A DNA stretch of 64,000 nucleotides, from positions 62,001 to 126,000 of the forward strand of contig NZ_JBJDPS010000001.1 of assembly GCF_044901685.1 (NCBI RefSeq). Direction: 5' to 3'. Both the position numbers and the translations under genes were made by a program. Under the pieces are notes generated by a model. The model saw only the letters and a program-made list of their open reading frames with translations. It had not been told where the DNA came from and did no database searches. Positions within the stretch are counted from its first letter, which is position 1; every line of letters starts with the position of its first letter. This document shows, in pieces, positions 26,674-37,100 of this stretch. Source of the DNA: Micromonospora_G sp044901685. GTDB lineage: Bacteria > Actinomycetota > Actinomycetes > Mycobacteriales > Micromonosporaceae.

Positions 26674-27375
26674 ATGCGGATGAATGAACGCAGAGCGCGG
26701 GTTCGGGAGGTTCGCCGCCGACTCGCACAGGACGGTCCGCCGTGGACCCGCCCGCACGAGCGGGACTTCGAGACGGTCACGCTGCCGGAGCGGGACTGCG
26801 ACCTGCTCCGAGATCTGTTGATCTCAGAGGGGGTCGAGACGGTTGTCGAGGTCGGGCTTGCGTACGCCAGCTCTGCCCTCGCGGTCGGGGAGGCGTTGAT
26901 CACGGCCGATCGAACGCACCCCCGGCACATCATCATCGACCCCTTCCAGGACCACGCGTACTCCGACGTTGGCTGGGATCTGCTGCGCGCTGCGGGACTG
27001 GGCTCCAACGCCAGGCTCCTGCGGACGTGGTCCTCCAGTGCGCTGCCAGAGCTGGTCGCCGAAGGTCTTGTCGCCGACGCGGCGTTCGTGGACGGTAGTC
27101 ACCGCTACCACGAGGTGTTCGTGGATCTGTACTTCCTGCGCAAGATCGTCCGGCCGGGCGGGTTGATCGTGATGGATGACGACTGGACACCCTCGGTGCG
27201 AAACGCGGTCCGCTACTACGAGCAGAACCTGGGCTGGAAGGCGATTCCCGACGCCTTCGCTGGCGGAACCCAGCGGCACGTCGGCGACGACCCGACGGCC
27301 GAGACAGTGCCCCGCTGCCGCGCCCTCCGGCTTCCCGACTCCCTGGTCGAGCCGCCGTTCGAGCAGTTTCACTGA
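26674..27375 (+). CDS. class I methyltransferase (Methyltransf_24-like)
   Basis: This protein of about 233 residues has a methyltransferase Rossmann core: VETVVEVGLAYASSALAVGEAL (motif I), HIIIDPFQDHAYSDVG, AFVDGSHRYHEVFVDLYFL, then VRPGGLIVMDDDW. The DGSHxYxxxxxDL pattern is typical of the Methyltransf_24/cephalosporin-hydroxylase-like group, which methylates sugars and other hydroxyls. ATG 26674 and 26680 are both possible starts. The acceptor is unknown. Confidence 0.82.
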   Translation: MRMNERRARVREVRRRLAQDGPPWTRPHERDFETVTLPERDCDLLRDLLISEGVETVVEVGLAYASSALAVGEALITADRTHPRHIIIDPFQDHAYSDVGWDLLRAAGLGSNARLLRTWSSSALPELVAEGLVADAAFVDGSHRYHEVFVDLYFLRKIVRPGGLIVMDDDWTPSVRNAVRYYEQNLGWKAIPDAFAGGTQRHVGDDPTAETVPRCRALRLPDSLVEPPFEQFH

Positions 27376-27533
27376 CAGATCCGGGATGGATCGGTGGGGG
27401 TGAGGCGAACGCGCGGGCCGACGATTGGGCCATTCTTTGGCTGTGCCGGCCCCGCGCGTCGGTGGGAACGTGTTGCTCCTGCGAATCCGCTGATCGACCG
27501 AGCGTCGTGCGGGTGGGCCTCCGGTGGCCGTAC

Positions 27534-28235
27534 TCAGCGTTGGCCTTCGGCGCCGATGATGTCGAGCCAGTGCACCAGCAGAGCCTGCTCGGGTTCGCTC
27601 AGGGAGCTGGGACGCTCGCGTAGCAGCGCCGCGAGTTGCAGGGCGATCAGCGAGGCGGCCGGGCCGTCGGGCACCTCGGCCGGTCGGTGGGCGGGAGAGA
27701 CCAGGATCCGGGCGTGGATCGCGTCCCGGACCCGGGTCGACAAGCCGGGGTCGTGGTACGTCTCCGCCTGGGTGACCAGGCTCAACGCGACCCCGATGTT
27801 GGCCGACAGGATGGCCTGTGCCGCCGCGTCCGGGCTCACCGCCAGTTTGCCCTGGGTGGCGCAGCGCGTGAGAACCTCGCGGAGCAGATCGAAGGCTTCC
27901 TGCGCGGCGCTGGGCACCGTGTCGAAGCCGGGGGAGTACATCAGCCGGTACACCGCCGGGTGCGCCAGTGCGAACGCGATGTGGTTGTCCCACCCGACGC
28001 GAAGGTCCCGGACCGGATCGTCGGAATAGCTGACGGCGCGCTTGCCTGCCAGATAACGGTCGAAGCCGTAGTCGACGAGGGCGCTGAGCAGACCTTTCTT
28101 GTCGCCGAAGAGTCGGTAGAGCACCGGGGCAGCCACGCCGGCGGCTTCGCACACGGCGCGAGTCGAGATGTCACGGTCCGGCGACGCATCGAGGAGCTTC
28201 TCGGCGGCTTCGAGGATCTGCGTTTGCGTATCCAT
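27534..28235 (-). CDS. TetR-family transcriptional regulator
   Basis: This 233-residue repressor has the N-terminal TetR helix-turn-helix (ILEAAEKLLDASPDRDISTRAVCEAAGVAAPVLYRLFGDKKGLL split over three helices) and a helical ligand-binding part with a TetR_C-like VYRLMYSPGFDTVPSAAQEAFDLL. It is transcribed away from an MFS transporter 225 bases off, the usual arrangement for a repressor of an efflux pump. Confidence 0.92.
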   Translation of the reverse strand: MDTQTQILEAAEKLLDASPDRDISTRAVCEAAGVAAPVLYRLFGDKKGLLSALVDYGFDRYLAGKRAVSYSDDPVRDLRVGWDNHIAFALAHPAVYRLMYSPGFDTVPSAAQEAFDLLREVLTRCATQGKLAVSPDAAAQAILSANIGVALSLVTQAETYHDPGLSTRVRDAIHARILVSPAHRPAEVPDGPAASLIALQLAALLRERPSSLSEPEQALLVHWLDIIGAEGQR

Positions 28236-28460
28236 CGCCCCATGTTACGGACGGCGCGTGTCGGTGGTGCCGCGGCGGACCGGAGGGCGGTTGCGTCGCA
28301 CCCCAGGTGCAGGAGTCGGTGGCGGAACGTGGGGCTGGTCGACGAACTGTGTGCGAACACACACCGTGACCGGCGGCAGTGGTGCGGCGCTCTTCGGCAC
28401 GGGGCTGTAACGTCGTTCTCTGTTGACCGTAGCGTTGTTACACCTCCGGGGGTTGTCATC
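28236..28460. promoter_or_regulatory. divergent TetR/MFS control region
   Basis: GTAAC at 28407-28411 and GTTAC at 28437-28441 flank a TTGACC (28423-28428) resembling a -35. The inverted arms make a plausible operator for the TetR protein in front of the MFS gene. No clear -10 is visible. Confidence 0.4.
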
Positions 28461-29711
28461 ATGTCTTCGATCTCGGGTTCCGCGACTGCCTCATCGGCGG
28501 CGGTGCGGCGAGACGTGCCGCGGCCGGGCGTCCTCAGCCACGGTGGCGGGTTCTGGGCCGTGGCGTTCGCCTTCCTGGTGGCGATCGGGTTCGGCACGGT
28601 AACAACACCGTTGTGGGAGCTGTACCAGGCAAAGGACGGCTTCTCCACGTTCATGATCACCGTGGTGTTCGCCGTCTACGCGGTAGGCGTGGTGGCGGCA
28701 CTGTTCTTCGTCGGCCATCTCTCCGACTACCTAGGGAGGCGGCGCGTCGTCCTGGCCGGCCTGCTGATCGAGATCGTCTCCGCCGTGATCTTCATCGCCT
28801 CGCCGGCCCTGCCGGTCATCCTCGTGGCGCGGATCGTCTCCGGCGTGGGCGTCGGAATGATCAGCGCGACGCTGACCGCGTACGTGGCGGAACTCAACGG
28901 CGTGGCCCGTCCCGGGGCCGGCCGTACCCGCTCTGACGTCGTCGGCGCGGCAGCGAACATGGGCGGGTTCGCCATCGGCGCAATGGTGTCGGGTGTGCTG
29001 GCGCAGTGGGTCGCGGCTCCGCTCCGTACGCCGTTCGTGGTCTTCCTGGTGCTGATGATCCTCGGCGCGATCGGTGTCGCGCTGTCACCGGAGACGGTCC
29101 GCTGGGAGGGTCCGCGGCCCGCCTACCGTCCGCAGCGCGTGTCGCTGCCGCCCGCCGCCAAGCCGGCGTTCTGGGCCGCCGCCGGTGCCGCCTTCGTGGT
29201 GTTCGCCGTCAACGGGCTGTTCAACTCGGTCGCTCCGGGATTTGTCGCCGGCACCATGGGGCACCCGTCGCGGGCGCTCGCCGGTCTGGTCGCGTTCATC
29301 GTGTTCGGCGCGGCTGCCTTGCTGCAGATCGTGATGCTGCGGGTCAGCCTTCGCCGCCTGCTGATCACAGGGCTCACGCTGCTGATCGTCGGACTGGTGC
29401 TGGTGACCGTCGCGGTGTGGGTGCCCAACCTCACCCTGTTCCTGATCGGTGGATTCGCGGCCGGTGGTGGCGGTGGTCTGCTGTTCAAGGGCGCGGTGAC
29501 GACCGTGGTCAGCATCGCGGTGCCGGCGAAGCGGGGCGAGGCGCTCGCCGGTCTGTTCCTCGCGGCCTACTGCGGGCTGATCGTGCCGGTCCTCGGGATG
29601 GGTATCGCCAGCCAGTACGTGGACCCACGCGGCGCGCTGGTTGTCTTTACGGCCGTACTCTGCCTGGTCTGCCTGGTGGCGAGCCCCAAGCTGGTCCGCA
29701 ACCAGAGGTGA
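28461..29711 (+). CDS. MFS transporter
   Basis: This 416-residue, twelve-helix major facilitator protein has the loop 2-3 motif GHLSDYLGRRRVVLAG and an N-terminal FGTVTTPLWELYQAKDG. RIVSGVGVGMISATLTAYVAEL is in helix 4-5 and VSIAVPAKRGEALAGLFLAAY in the second half. It probably exports a drug or metabolite with proton antiport. The ATG at 28461 follows a CCGGGGG stretch; longer upstream frames have no conserved sequence. A strong terminator lies eight bases past the stop. Likely control is by the divergent TetR. Confidence 0.92.
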   Translation: MSSISGSATASSAAVRRDVPRPGVLSHGGGFWAVAFAFLVAIGFGTVTTPLWELYQAKDGFSTFMITVVFAVYAVGVVAALFFVGHLSDYLGRRRVVLAGLLIEIVSAVIFIASPALPVILVARIVSGVGVGMISATLTAYVAELNGVARPGAGRTRSDVVGAAANMGGFAIGAMVSGVLAQWVAAPLRTPFVVFLVLMILGAIGVALSPETVRWEGPRPAYRPQRVSLPPAAKPAFWAAAGAAFVVFAVNGLFNSVAPGFVAGTMGHPSRALAGLVAFIVFGAAALLQIVMLRVSLRRLLITGLTLLIVGLVLVTVAVWVPNLTLFLIGGFAAGGGGGLLFKGAVTTVVSIAVPAKRGEALAGLFLAAYCGLIVPVLGMGIASQYVDPRGALVVFTAVLCLVCLVASPKLVRNQR

Positions 29712-29718
29712 GGACGTC

Positions 29719-29761
29719 GGAGGAGGCCGGCTCGCTGCGAGGGGGCGAGCCGGCCTCCTCC
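29719..29761 (+). terminator. strong intrinsic-type hairpin after the MFS gene
   Basis: A perfect 16-bp stem joins 29719-29734 to 29746-29761 with an 11-base loop, starting seven bases after the MFS stop codon. Confidence 0.85.
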
Positions 29762-29970
29762 CATTCCCGCAGTACGTGTTCGAGTGGGGTGTCAGTCGGG
29801 TGGGTTGAACGTGCGTCGTTGGTTCCGGCGGGCTAGCCCGCCTCGGACGAGTCGGCGGACCACCCGGTAAATAGTTACCAACCGTTGCGAGGTACTGGGC
29901 GCTAGGTTACGGTGATGAACATGAATGGGTGGGCGTGGCGCTCATCCAAAGTGACGGGGAGGTCTGTACG

Positions 29971-30366
29971 TTGCGTACAAAGCAGGCGATCGCGATGATT
30001 GCAACGCTGGTTGCGGGACTTTCCGCGCTGGCAGCCACACCGGCGGTAGCCGCCTCGGCGGATGATTCAGTACGGCCGGGCATTCACCGAATCGTCGGTG
30101 ATGCCGCCCCCTCGCCTTCCCAAACCGTGGCAAGCTGGCTCGGCGAGTGTTACCCCGACGTTGGTTACAGTGGTGGCTGGGGTGGCGGCTGGTGCGATGG
30201 TAATGGTCCAAACTGGCGATACCGGGGCTGGGTCCGCTGCGCCGGCGAGTCCTACGATCGCTACGGACCGTGGAAGTGGGCAGGCGACCGTACGGAGTCG
30301 ATTGCGTACTGCGCTTCTGGTACACCTGCCACCAGTGGAGGCTTGGAGACCGCGCGCTTCTCCTAA
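29971..30366 (+). CDS. small secreted Cys-containing protein
   Basis: This 131-residue precursor begins at TTG 29971, chosen because GGGGAGG lies at 29956-29962. It has a Sec signal peptide (RTKQAIAMIATLVAGLSALA, then ATPAVAASA). The mature part is rich in Gly, Trp and Tyr and holds four Cys (GECYPD, GWCDGN, VRCAGES, AYCASG), probably in two disulfides. The tail ESIAYCASG resembles other short actinomycete secreted proteins of unknown role. No family is recognised. Confidence 0.65.
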   Translation: MRTKQAIAMIATLVAGLSALAATPAVAASADDSVRPGIHRIVGDAAPSPSQTVASWLGECYPDVGYSGGWGGGWCDGNGPNWRYRGWVRCAGESYDRYGPWKWAGDRTESIAYCASGTPATSGGLETARFS

Positions 30367-30929
30367 CAACTCCTAACTCAATGAGGTTGGGCGTTACCGC
30401 AGGGACCTGAGGATTGTTCTGTCGGAACGTGAGGAGGGGTGAGCAGCCGCCGTGGATCGTCTCGGGCGAGTTGTGGGCCGGGTTCCAACTGCTGCTGCCA
30501 CCCCGTCCCCGTCGCGGTTCCGCTATCCCGGACGCAAGCCTCTGGATGATCCTTCGACATCGACGTGGCCGTCCAACTCCGCGAGCGCACGCTGGATTTT
30601 CTGACGATCGCTTGGACGTTGCTGACCGGTGACGGCCGGGAGCGGGATCCTGTTCGTGCTCTACACCGCGATTCTGTGGGAGTACCTGCGTTCGGACGTG
30701 CGGCTTCTTCGCCCCGGCCACATTCGCGCCTGACCGGCTGCTTCCGGCTGGCCAACCGCGCCCGGACTGCGGTGCCGGGCAGAGCCGGCAGCAGCGGCGA
30801 CGGCCGGCTGTCTCGCCGCCGCCCCGACCGGGCCGGTGCCGATGTGCCCGGCGAGGGTGATCAATGCCTTCCATGGCCCCAGCCCCATTCGCAAGGCTTC
30901 GTGGATGTCATGGGCGAGCCGCCGGTACG
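30367..30929. other. 560-bp region without a supported gene
   Basis: Frames on both strands are open but have Arg/Pro-rich, shadow-like composition and no start signals. It borders the decayed transposase and may be degraded insertion-associated DNA. Confidence 0.4.
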
Positions 30930-31380
30930 AGGTGAGCCACGCCGGGTCCGCTCAACCGCCCACCGCCTTGGACGGACCACGAAGCCTTCCTGGTCAGCCG
31001 GCTTCCGAACAATCTCAAGATGAGTACGGAGAACGTCTCGACACCAGCCGACCAGGCGTCCGGCGAAGCCAGCGGATCCCGGCCCTCGACCAGGCGGACC
31101 TCCTCCCGCAACAGGTCAAGGATCCGCTCGGTGACCTGGCGTTTCTCCCACTGCTTGAACTGCCAGTACACCGTCTGCCACGGCGGGAAGTCCACCAGCA
31201 AACTGCCGACACGAACAGCCAGTCCGCAGCACGTACAAGATGGCGTCGACTAGGTCCCGACGTGGGTGCTTCGGCACCCGATCAGGGCTCCTTGACCAAC
31301 GGCAACAACGGCTCGACGATCTCCCACTGGGCATCTGTCAGGTCCGAGTCATACGTCCGCGTCCGCTCCACGCGGGAACT
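30930..31380 (-). pseudogene. decayed IS5-type transposase with internal deletion
   Basis: On the minus strand, DRVPKHPRRDLVDAILYVLR (near 31255) is the start of an IS5-family DUF4096 domain. FPPWQTVYWQFKQWEK (near 31185) is its continuation in another frame, so a frameshift separates them. LREEVRLVEGRDP follows. The DDE core is missing, and the C-terminal fragment GFVVRPRRWAVERT (near 30980) appears in yet another frame. The element is therefore frameshifted and internally deleted and cannot encode transposase. Its left edge lies just before a lower-GC gene. Confidence 0.75.
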
Positions 31381-31392
31381 GCCTCAAGTACA

Positions 31393-32052
31393 ATGATTTT
31401 GGGAAGTGACGTGGAATTCATCGATCTTTCGCCTTATGAGTACAGGGCCTTTCCGATTCCGATGCGTTCGGTTGGTTGGCTGGGACGCAAGTATGGGCTG
31501 CAAGGGTCTCGTGGGCCGCACGTGAAGAGCGCTGATTTGAAGCGCCTCAAAGCTGCGTCCCGCCGGTTGGGTGCCATTACCCTGGGTACGCACGAATGCG
31601 AATTTTGTTCGGATGGACCTGCGTTCGAAGGTAATGGTGAGTACCGTTACTATATGCCGAACGGAGATGCCTACTCTGCGCCGATGATGATCCTGCATTA
31701 CGTTGAGGAGCATGGATATCGGCCGCCGGACGTATTTTTGGATTGCTTGGAAGATGTCGGAGGATTGGTGTGGGATTGGCGCGCTGCCCGCCTCCGTCGG
31801 GTGCTGTTGGATGCATCTGAGGACCTGGATTTCCGATGTGAGGCCATTATCGACCTCGCGAACTGGAAGGATCCTCGGTCGCTAGAGGCATTGATCAGCG
31901 CGATCGAAGATGAAGACCTGATCGACGTCGCCGGGGATGAAATAGGCCGATCCCTCGGGTCGTTTCTGGGCTGCGAGTTCGCAGGAGATCTTCGCGTTGA
32001 AGACTTTTCCGGTGAAATCAGGCGTGGTATCGATGAGGCTCGCTGGCATTGA
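31393..32052 (+). CDS. DUF7919-like N-terminal domain with HEAT-like C-terminus, lower GC
   Basis: This 219-residue protein has two parts. Residues 1-115 carry IDLSPYEYRAFPIPMRSVGWL, THECEFCSDG and APMMILHYVEEHGYRPP, the pattern of a small domain of unknown function in actinomycetes that I associate with DUF7919. Residues 125-210 look like two HEAT-type helical repeats (LDFRCEAIIDLANWKDPRSL and LDVAGDEI-like). Codons with A or T in third position are clearly more frequent than in neighbours. It starts 13 bases beyond a decayed transposase, so acquisition by transfer is likely. SPY/HEAT proteins of this kind often sit in polymorphic-toxin immunity loci, but no toxin is adjacent. Confidence 0.65.
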   Translation: MILGSDVEFIDLSPYEYRAFPIPMRSVGWLGRKYGLQGSRGPHVKSADLKRLKAASRRLGAITLGTHECEFCSDGPAFEGNGEYRYYMPNGDAYSAPMMILHYVEEHGYRPPDVFLDCLEDVGGLVWDWRAARLRRVLLDASEDLDFRCEAIIDLANWKDPRSLEALISAIEDEDLIDVAGDEIGRSLGSFLGCEFAGDLRVEDFSGEIRRGIDEARWH

Positions 32053-32297
32053 TTCGTCGGACCAGGCTAGCCCGGGCAGTGGTTTGCGGTCTCCCTCCAT
32101 CGTCTGCACGACGTCGCCGACATCGGCACCACCGCCCTATCTGTAGCCGCGGAGGAGCCTGTTCTCCGTGTGCCCGCCCAGTCCGACGTGGGCATCTGCC
32201 GCAAGCCGCACCCGGCGCGGTTCGGGTGTCGGCACGTGAATCCGGACGGTGTGGCTGGCACGAGAACGGCCCCCGGTCATCATTTCGAGACCCCCGG

Positions 32298-34136
32298 TCA
32301 GGCACGCAGGAAGGTCACCCGCTCGGCCGTCTCGGTCAGTTGCAGGGCAAGGTCGTCGGAGCCGAGCCGGGCCGGCTCGACCCCGAGCGCGGCGGCGATC
32401 ACCGACGCCAGCTTCGCCACCGGTACGACCCGGAGGTCGCCCAGCGGCAGCGGGTCGATCGGCGCGGGGACCGTCTTGGCGCCTCCCGGGGTCCGCAGGG
32501 TCTTGCCGATCGTGCCGTCGTCGGGCTGCTCGACGGCCAGGTGCTGGCCCTCCGGCGGCTGATGCAGGTCCAGCCGGGCGAGTTCGCCCTCGAAGAGGCA
32601 GAGCAGGATGTCCGGGGCGAGCCGGGCGGTACGCCACGGCGCCAGTCGTTTGGTCCCGCCGGTGTCGGCGTACGCGTCGACCAGCAGGCCGGGGTAGCCG
32701 GGGACAACCGCCGAGCGGATCAGTGCTCCGGTGACGGTCGGGAAGTCCACCGGCAGCCGGTCGTTCGCGTCCCGGTCGGTGTCGGCCGGGCCGAGGCGGC
32801 CGATGCTGGTCGCGCCGTCCAGGAGGTGGCGTACCCAGCCCTGGTCCAGGCCGACGAAACGGACGCTCTCCACCGGCAGCAGTCGTTCGTCCGGCAACAG
32901 GTAGCTGAACGGGACGCCGTCGAGCCGGGCGAGGTTGCGCAGCCAGCCGAGCAGGCTCTCCGGCATGCTGGTGTCGACCGGCGGCACGGCGAGTGGGTAG
33001 TCGGCCGGCACGGTCTGCTTGATCGCCTGGTCGCGACGCCGCCGCCAGGTGTAGAGGTTCGTGCTGATGTCGGTGCTTCGCAGCGCGAGGAGCCGGCCGA
33101 GTTGCCACGCCGCCGCCTGGCTGACGTCGAACATGCCGACGTCGGGGTGCAGGCGCAGCAGGGCGTCGGCGGTACGTTGCGGAGCCACCGGGCCGTTGTC
33201 GGTGGCGCCGGTGGTGAGTGGCCCGCGATACCAGCCGATGCTCCGGCCGCCCTGGCGCAGCCGGTGTCGCAACGGCACCAGCCCCCGGTCGAGGTAGCGG
33301 TCGGCGGTCGGGTCGCCGACGTTTGGCAGCCGCAGGCTTCCCCGGTCCGAGGCCAGGTCCCGGACCAGGGCGGCGAACGAGTGCTCCCGGCTGACGCAGG
33401 CGAACCGCCAGCTCGCCAGGCTGACCAGGGGCACGATCGGAACCCCGGTCGCGTCCTTCCCGAATCGCGGCGAGTCGATTCGGAGGTTGCCGTCCGCGTC
33501 GGCACGGAACCGGTGTTCGAGCGACACCAGGTGCACGGTGCTGGTCGCGCCGGGCGCCGGCAGTCGGTTGCCGACGACCACCGCCACGTCGCCGTCCGCG
33601 CCGCTTCCGGTGTCGCCGCGTACGTGTGCCAGCAGGTGGAGTTCGGCGTACCCGGGCAGCACGTCGGTGATGAGCGTGGCGGGTACGTCGATCACGGTGA
33701 CCGGGTCACCCGTCGAGTCGTGCTGCTCGCGGGCGGTCGCGGCGGCCGGCAGCAGTCCGCTGTCGGCGAGGTCGCCGAGGGTGGTGGTACGCGGCTCCGG
33801 CTTCTCGGTCTCGTCGAACAGGAGCAGGGCGAGCCACGGCGGGCGGTCGGCGCCGCCGCCGCCGGGGTCCCGCTCCCAGGGCAGGGTCGGGCGGGCCAGC
33901 ACGACGTGCGGCAGCACGTTGCCGTGGTCGCCGAGACTGCCGTCGGGTGGGAAGACCGCGCGGATCGCGGTCGGCGGCAGGACGAACCGGTCACCGCCGA
34001 CGCTGAACCGCCGCAGGGCGGTGAACGACTCCGTGTTCCCCTTCGCCGCGACGGTCTGGGTGACGGTGACCTGGTAGTCGCCGTTGTCCAGCACCGGCCG
34101 GCGGTACGCGGTGAACGTGACGGTGTTGTCAGGCAT
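32298..34136 (-). CDS. 612-aa protein of unknown function, last gene of the DUF6603 operon
   Basis: I do not recognise a family. The protein has no signal peptide or membrane segment. It starts with a beta-rich part (VTFTAYRRPVLDNGDYQVTV). It then contains blocks such as RPPWLALLLFDETEKPEPRTT, TVHLVSLEHRFRADADGNLR and VPLVSLASWRFACVSREHSF. A helical region follows (about 300-420) and the end is acidic-helical. Its ATG overlaps the stop of the giant DUF6603 gene by eight bases, so translation is coupled. It is the last of six genes read in the same direction. It is probably a cytoplasmic or assembled partner of the large operon proteins. Confidence 0.75.
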   Translation of the reverse strand: MPDNTVTFTAYRRPVLDNGDYQVTVTQTVAAKGNTESFTALRRFSVGGDRFVLPPTAIRAVFPPDGSLGDHGNVLPHVVLARPTLPWERDPGGGGADRPPWLALLLFDETEKPEPRTTTLGDLADSGLLPAAATAREQHDSTGDPVTVIDVPATLITDVLPGYAELHLLAHVRGDTGSGADGDVAVVVGNRLPAPGATSTVHLVSLEHRFRADADGNLRIDSPRFGKDATGVPIVPLVSLASWRFACVSREHSFAALVRDLASDRGSLRLPNVGDPTADRYLDRGLVPLRHRLRQGGRSIGWYRGPLTTGATDNGPVAPQRTADALLRLHPDVGMFDVSQAAAWQLGRLLALRSTDISTNLYTWRRRRDQAIKQTVPADYPLAVPPVDTSMPESLLGWLRNLARLDGVPFSYLLPDERLLPVESVRFVGLDQGWVRHLLDGATSIGRLGPADTDRDANDRLPVDFPTVTGALIRSAVVPGYPGLLVDAYADTGGTKRLAPWRTARLAPDILLCLFEGELARLDLHQPPEGQHLAVEQPDDGTIGKTLRTPGGAKTVPAPIDPLPLGDLRVVPVAKLASVIAAALGVEPARLGSDDLALQLTETAERVTFLRA

Positions 34137-37100
34137 TCGCGGCCACCCTGGGGATGCTGTGGAACTGGCTGGTGTCGAAGCCGGTCAGGTCGACCGACGC
34201 GTGGGGCAGCAGGGCGGCCAGCACTCCGGCGCGGGCCGCGGCCACGGCCGGCGACCGGAACGTGTCGGTGACCTGCTTCGTACGTTCGGGGTCGGTGCCG
34301 GGCGCGTCGGGTACGGCGGCCGGCGCGGCGAGCCGGATCGCGTTCTTGACCTCGAACAGCGCGGTGTCGGCCTGCAACGCGGCCCGGTCCAGCCAGGCCG
34401 GCTCGGGGTCGGACACGGTGCGCGGCGTGACGGCGTAGCCGGTGACCAGTTCCGGGGTGAGGGTGTTGTCGGTCGCCGCCGGGGTGAGCCGGCCGCCCCA
34501 GAGCGCCGTCGGCAGGCTCTTGAACACCGGTGCGTAGTCGAACTGGTTCTCGACATTCTTGCCACCGAGGGTGATGACGATCCGGTGGGTGGCGCTGCCG
34601 TCGCCGACGGCGATCTCCATCGGCCCGATCCCGAACCGGGTGGCGCTCGCCGGTCCGGTTCCCAGAGCCGTCTCCTCGGTGCCGCGTACGGCCCGGCTGA
34701 TCGGGATCCTGCTGTCGGTGCTCAGCACGAGGCTGGCCGGGTCGACGATGCCGAGGTCGTCGGCGGGGGCGTCCGGTGCGGCCCGACGGCTGTCGGCGCG
34801 CAGCGTCACGCTGGTGATCTCGGACGGGGCCGGCAGCAGGGTGTTCCGGAAGGTGGTCCAGTCGAGCGCCTGTGGGCCGCCGCCCCGGCCGGCGCCGAAC
34901 GCGATGTGGATCGACGTGACGTGCAGGTCGACCTTTGCGGTGCCGCCGAAGTCCGGGCCCCAGAGGTTGACCTCGGTACCCACCCGGACGTTGATCGTGT
35001 GCGTGCCGAAGAAGTGGTAGGTGTACGAGGCGCCGACGCTGACGTGCAGCGACGCCTCGTAGTGGTACGGCTGCCAGGCGATCAGGAAGTCCATCGAGGC
35101 GTCGAACCAGGCGCGCATCGAGCCGTCCTGCCAGACCGCGCTGAGTCCGCCGCCGGCCATCAACGCGCCCGGGGTGAGCGCGAAGTAGGCCGAGCCGGCG
35201 ACCCGGAGTTGTGGTGAGACCTGCCAGTTGAAGCCGAGCCGGGGCACCGTCGGGTAGTGCGCCGGGACCGGGAAGTGCGGGTGGTAGCCGCCCGCGGTGA
35301 GGACGAAGTCGCCGCTGTGTGGACCGGCGAACCAGGTCGAGAAGGCGATCCCGCCGGTCAGGTGACAGGCCCGGGAGAGCAGGAACGAGTCCCGGGTGAG
35401 CTGCGCGAGCACCGTCAGATAACCGTCCTCGGGGACCAGGCTGGCCCGCAGCGCCAACTGCACCTCGGCGATCGGGGTGACCACCGCGCCGACCTCGGGC
35501 GACGGCAGGACCAGCGTCGACAGCCCGAGTACGTCGAGTTCGAAGCGGTGCCCGAACGTCGCGGCGACCAGTACGAACGAGTCGACCATCTCGAACGAGG
35601 TGAAGTGCACCCCGGCGGTGAGCAGGATGTCGCCGACCGACGGGGGGATCCACTGGGTGAGCGCCCGCAGCTCGGCACCGAGGTCGCTGTCCCGGGTACG
35701 TGAACCGGTGACCTCGGCGATCAGCGGGAACGAGGCCACGTTGTCGATCGGCGGCAGGACCAGCCGCCGGTTGTAGCCGAAACCGGCGGCGATCCCTCGG
35801 ACCAGGAAGAACGGTGGCCCGCCGATCGGGTAGTCCAGCCAGGCGTAAACAAAGACGGACGGCCCGGCCGGCAGTTGCGTGTACGACCCGATCGCGGTCA
35901 GCGACAGTTCCCCGCTGCGTAGCTGGGCGGTGCCGCCGTACGCCGGGTACGTGACGCCGTCGTACACGATCTCGCTCTTGAGGAAGGCGCCGGTGATGCT
36001 GACCGGGCCCTGGCTGTAGGCGAGCCCCATCCCGGAGAGCCCGAACGACGGTGTCGAGAGCGGGTCGGTGAGCGAGATCCCGACCGACAGTCCCTGCAAC
36101 GAGAGGGTGAGCCCGCCGAGGCCGACCGAGGCGTCCAGCAGCAGCGCCAGCCGTGGATCGCCGGAGCCCTGCCGGAAGGCGACGCCGACCCGGGACAGCC
36201 GCACCGGGCCGAAGGCGCGCTGCACCGGCAGCCAGGCCGCGTTGTCGCCGGTGGTGGTCTGGTTCGGTGGGGTGGGCACCGGCCCGGCCGGCGGGGTTGT
36301 CGTCCCGGTCGCGCCGCTGACCGGCAGTGTCACCGGCTGCTCGAGCGGGCCGAGCCGGAGCGTGCCGTCGATGGTGAAACCGGCGGGCAGGCCGGCGGCG
36401 GGCAGCGCCGGGATGGGCGAGGGGAGCAGCTTGTTCAGCGCGACCACGTCGGCGGCGGTGAGCGCGGTGGTGGCCGCGAGGATCCGCAGCAGGTCCATCC
36501 CGATGGTGGTGGCACCGCTGAGGTGTTCGCCGACCACCGGCAGCCCGGCCAGGTCGACGGTGAGCTTGAGGTCGACCCCGAGGACGTACGACGTGCCGGT
36601 GCCGCCCACCGGGCGGTTCTGCGCGAAGATCAAATGCCGGACGTCGACCACGACCCCGGGTGGAATGTAACCCGCCGCGGTCGGGGAGAAGGCGCCGACC
36701 AGTGCCCGGACGTCCGGCACCGGGTCGCTGTCGGCGTGCGCGTACGAGGCGGCGAGCCGGCGCGCGGTCGGGTCGTCGTCCAGGTGCACGTCTAGCCGGG
36801 GGTGGAAGGTGCTGCCGTCGCGCAGCGGTACGGCGAGTTCGACCAGCCCCTCGAAGGAGCGCTGGGCGGTGTCGATGGTGACGGTGATCGCCACGTCGGT
36901 GCCGTCGACCGGGAAGCGGGCCTGGCCGGTGACAAAGAGCCGCTTGGTCCCGGTGGAGACGTCGACGCCGAGGTTGTCGACGGTCAGGTCGGCCAGCGGT
37001 GCCGGCAGGGTGAGGCCGCCGAAGCGTTCGGCGAGCGAGTCGACCGCCGGGCCGATCGGGATCGCCTCACCGGGACCGGTCTCGCCGGAGAAGGTCCAGC

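Noticed and set aside
27636..28460. Extension of the MFS frame far upstream
   Set aside because: The upstream part overlaps the divergent TetR gene and has no transporter sequence. ATG 28461 starts the first recognisable segment.
32049..34271. 740-codon plus-strand open frame over the 612-aa gene
   Set aside because: Shadow of the minus-strand gene. The minus strand has operon overlaps and coherent protein; this frame is Arg/Gly/Val-rich without motifs.
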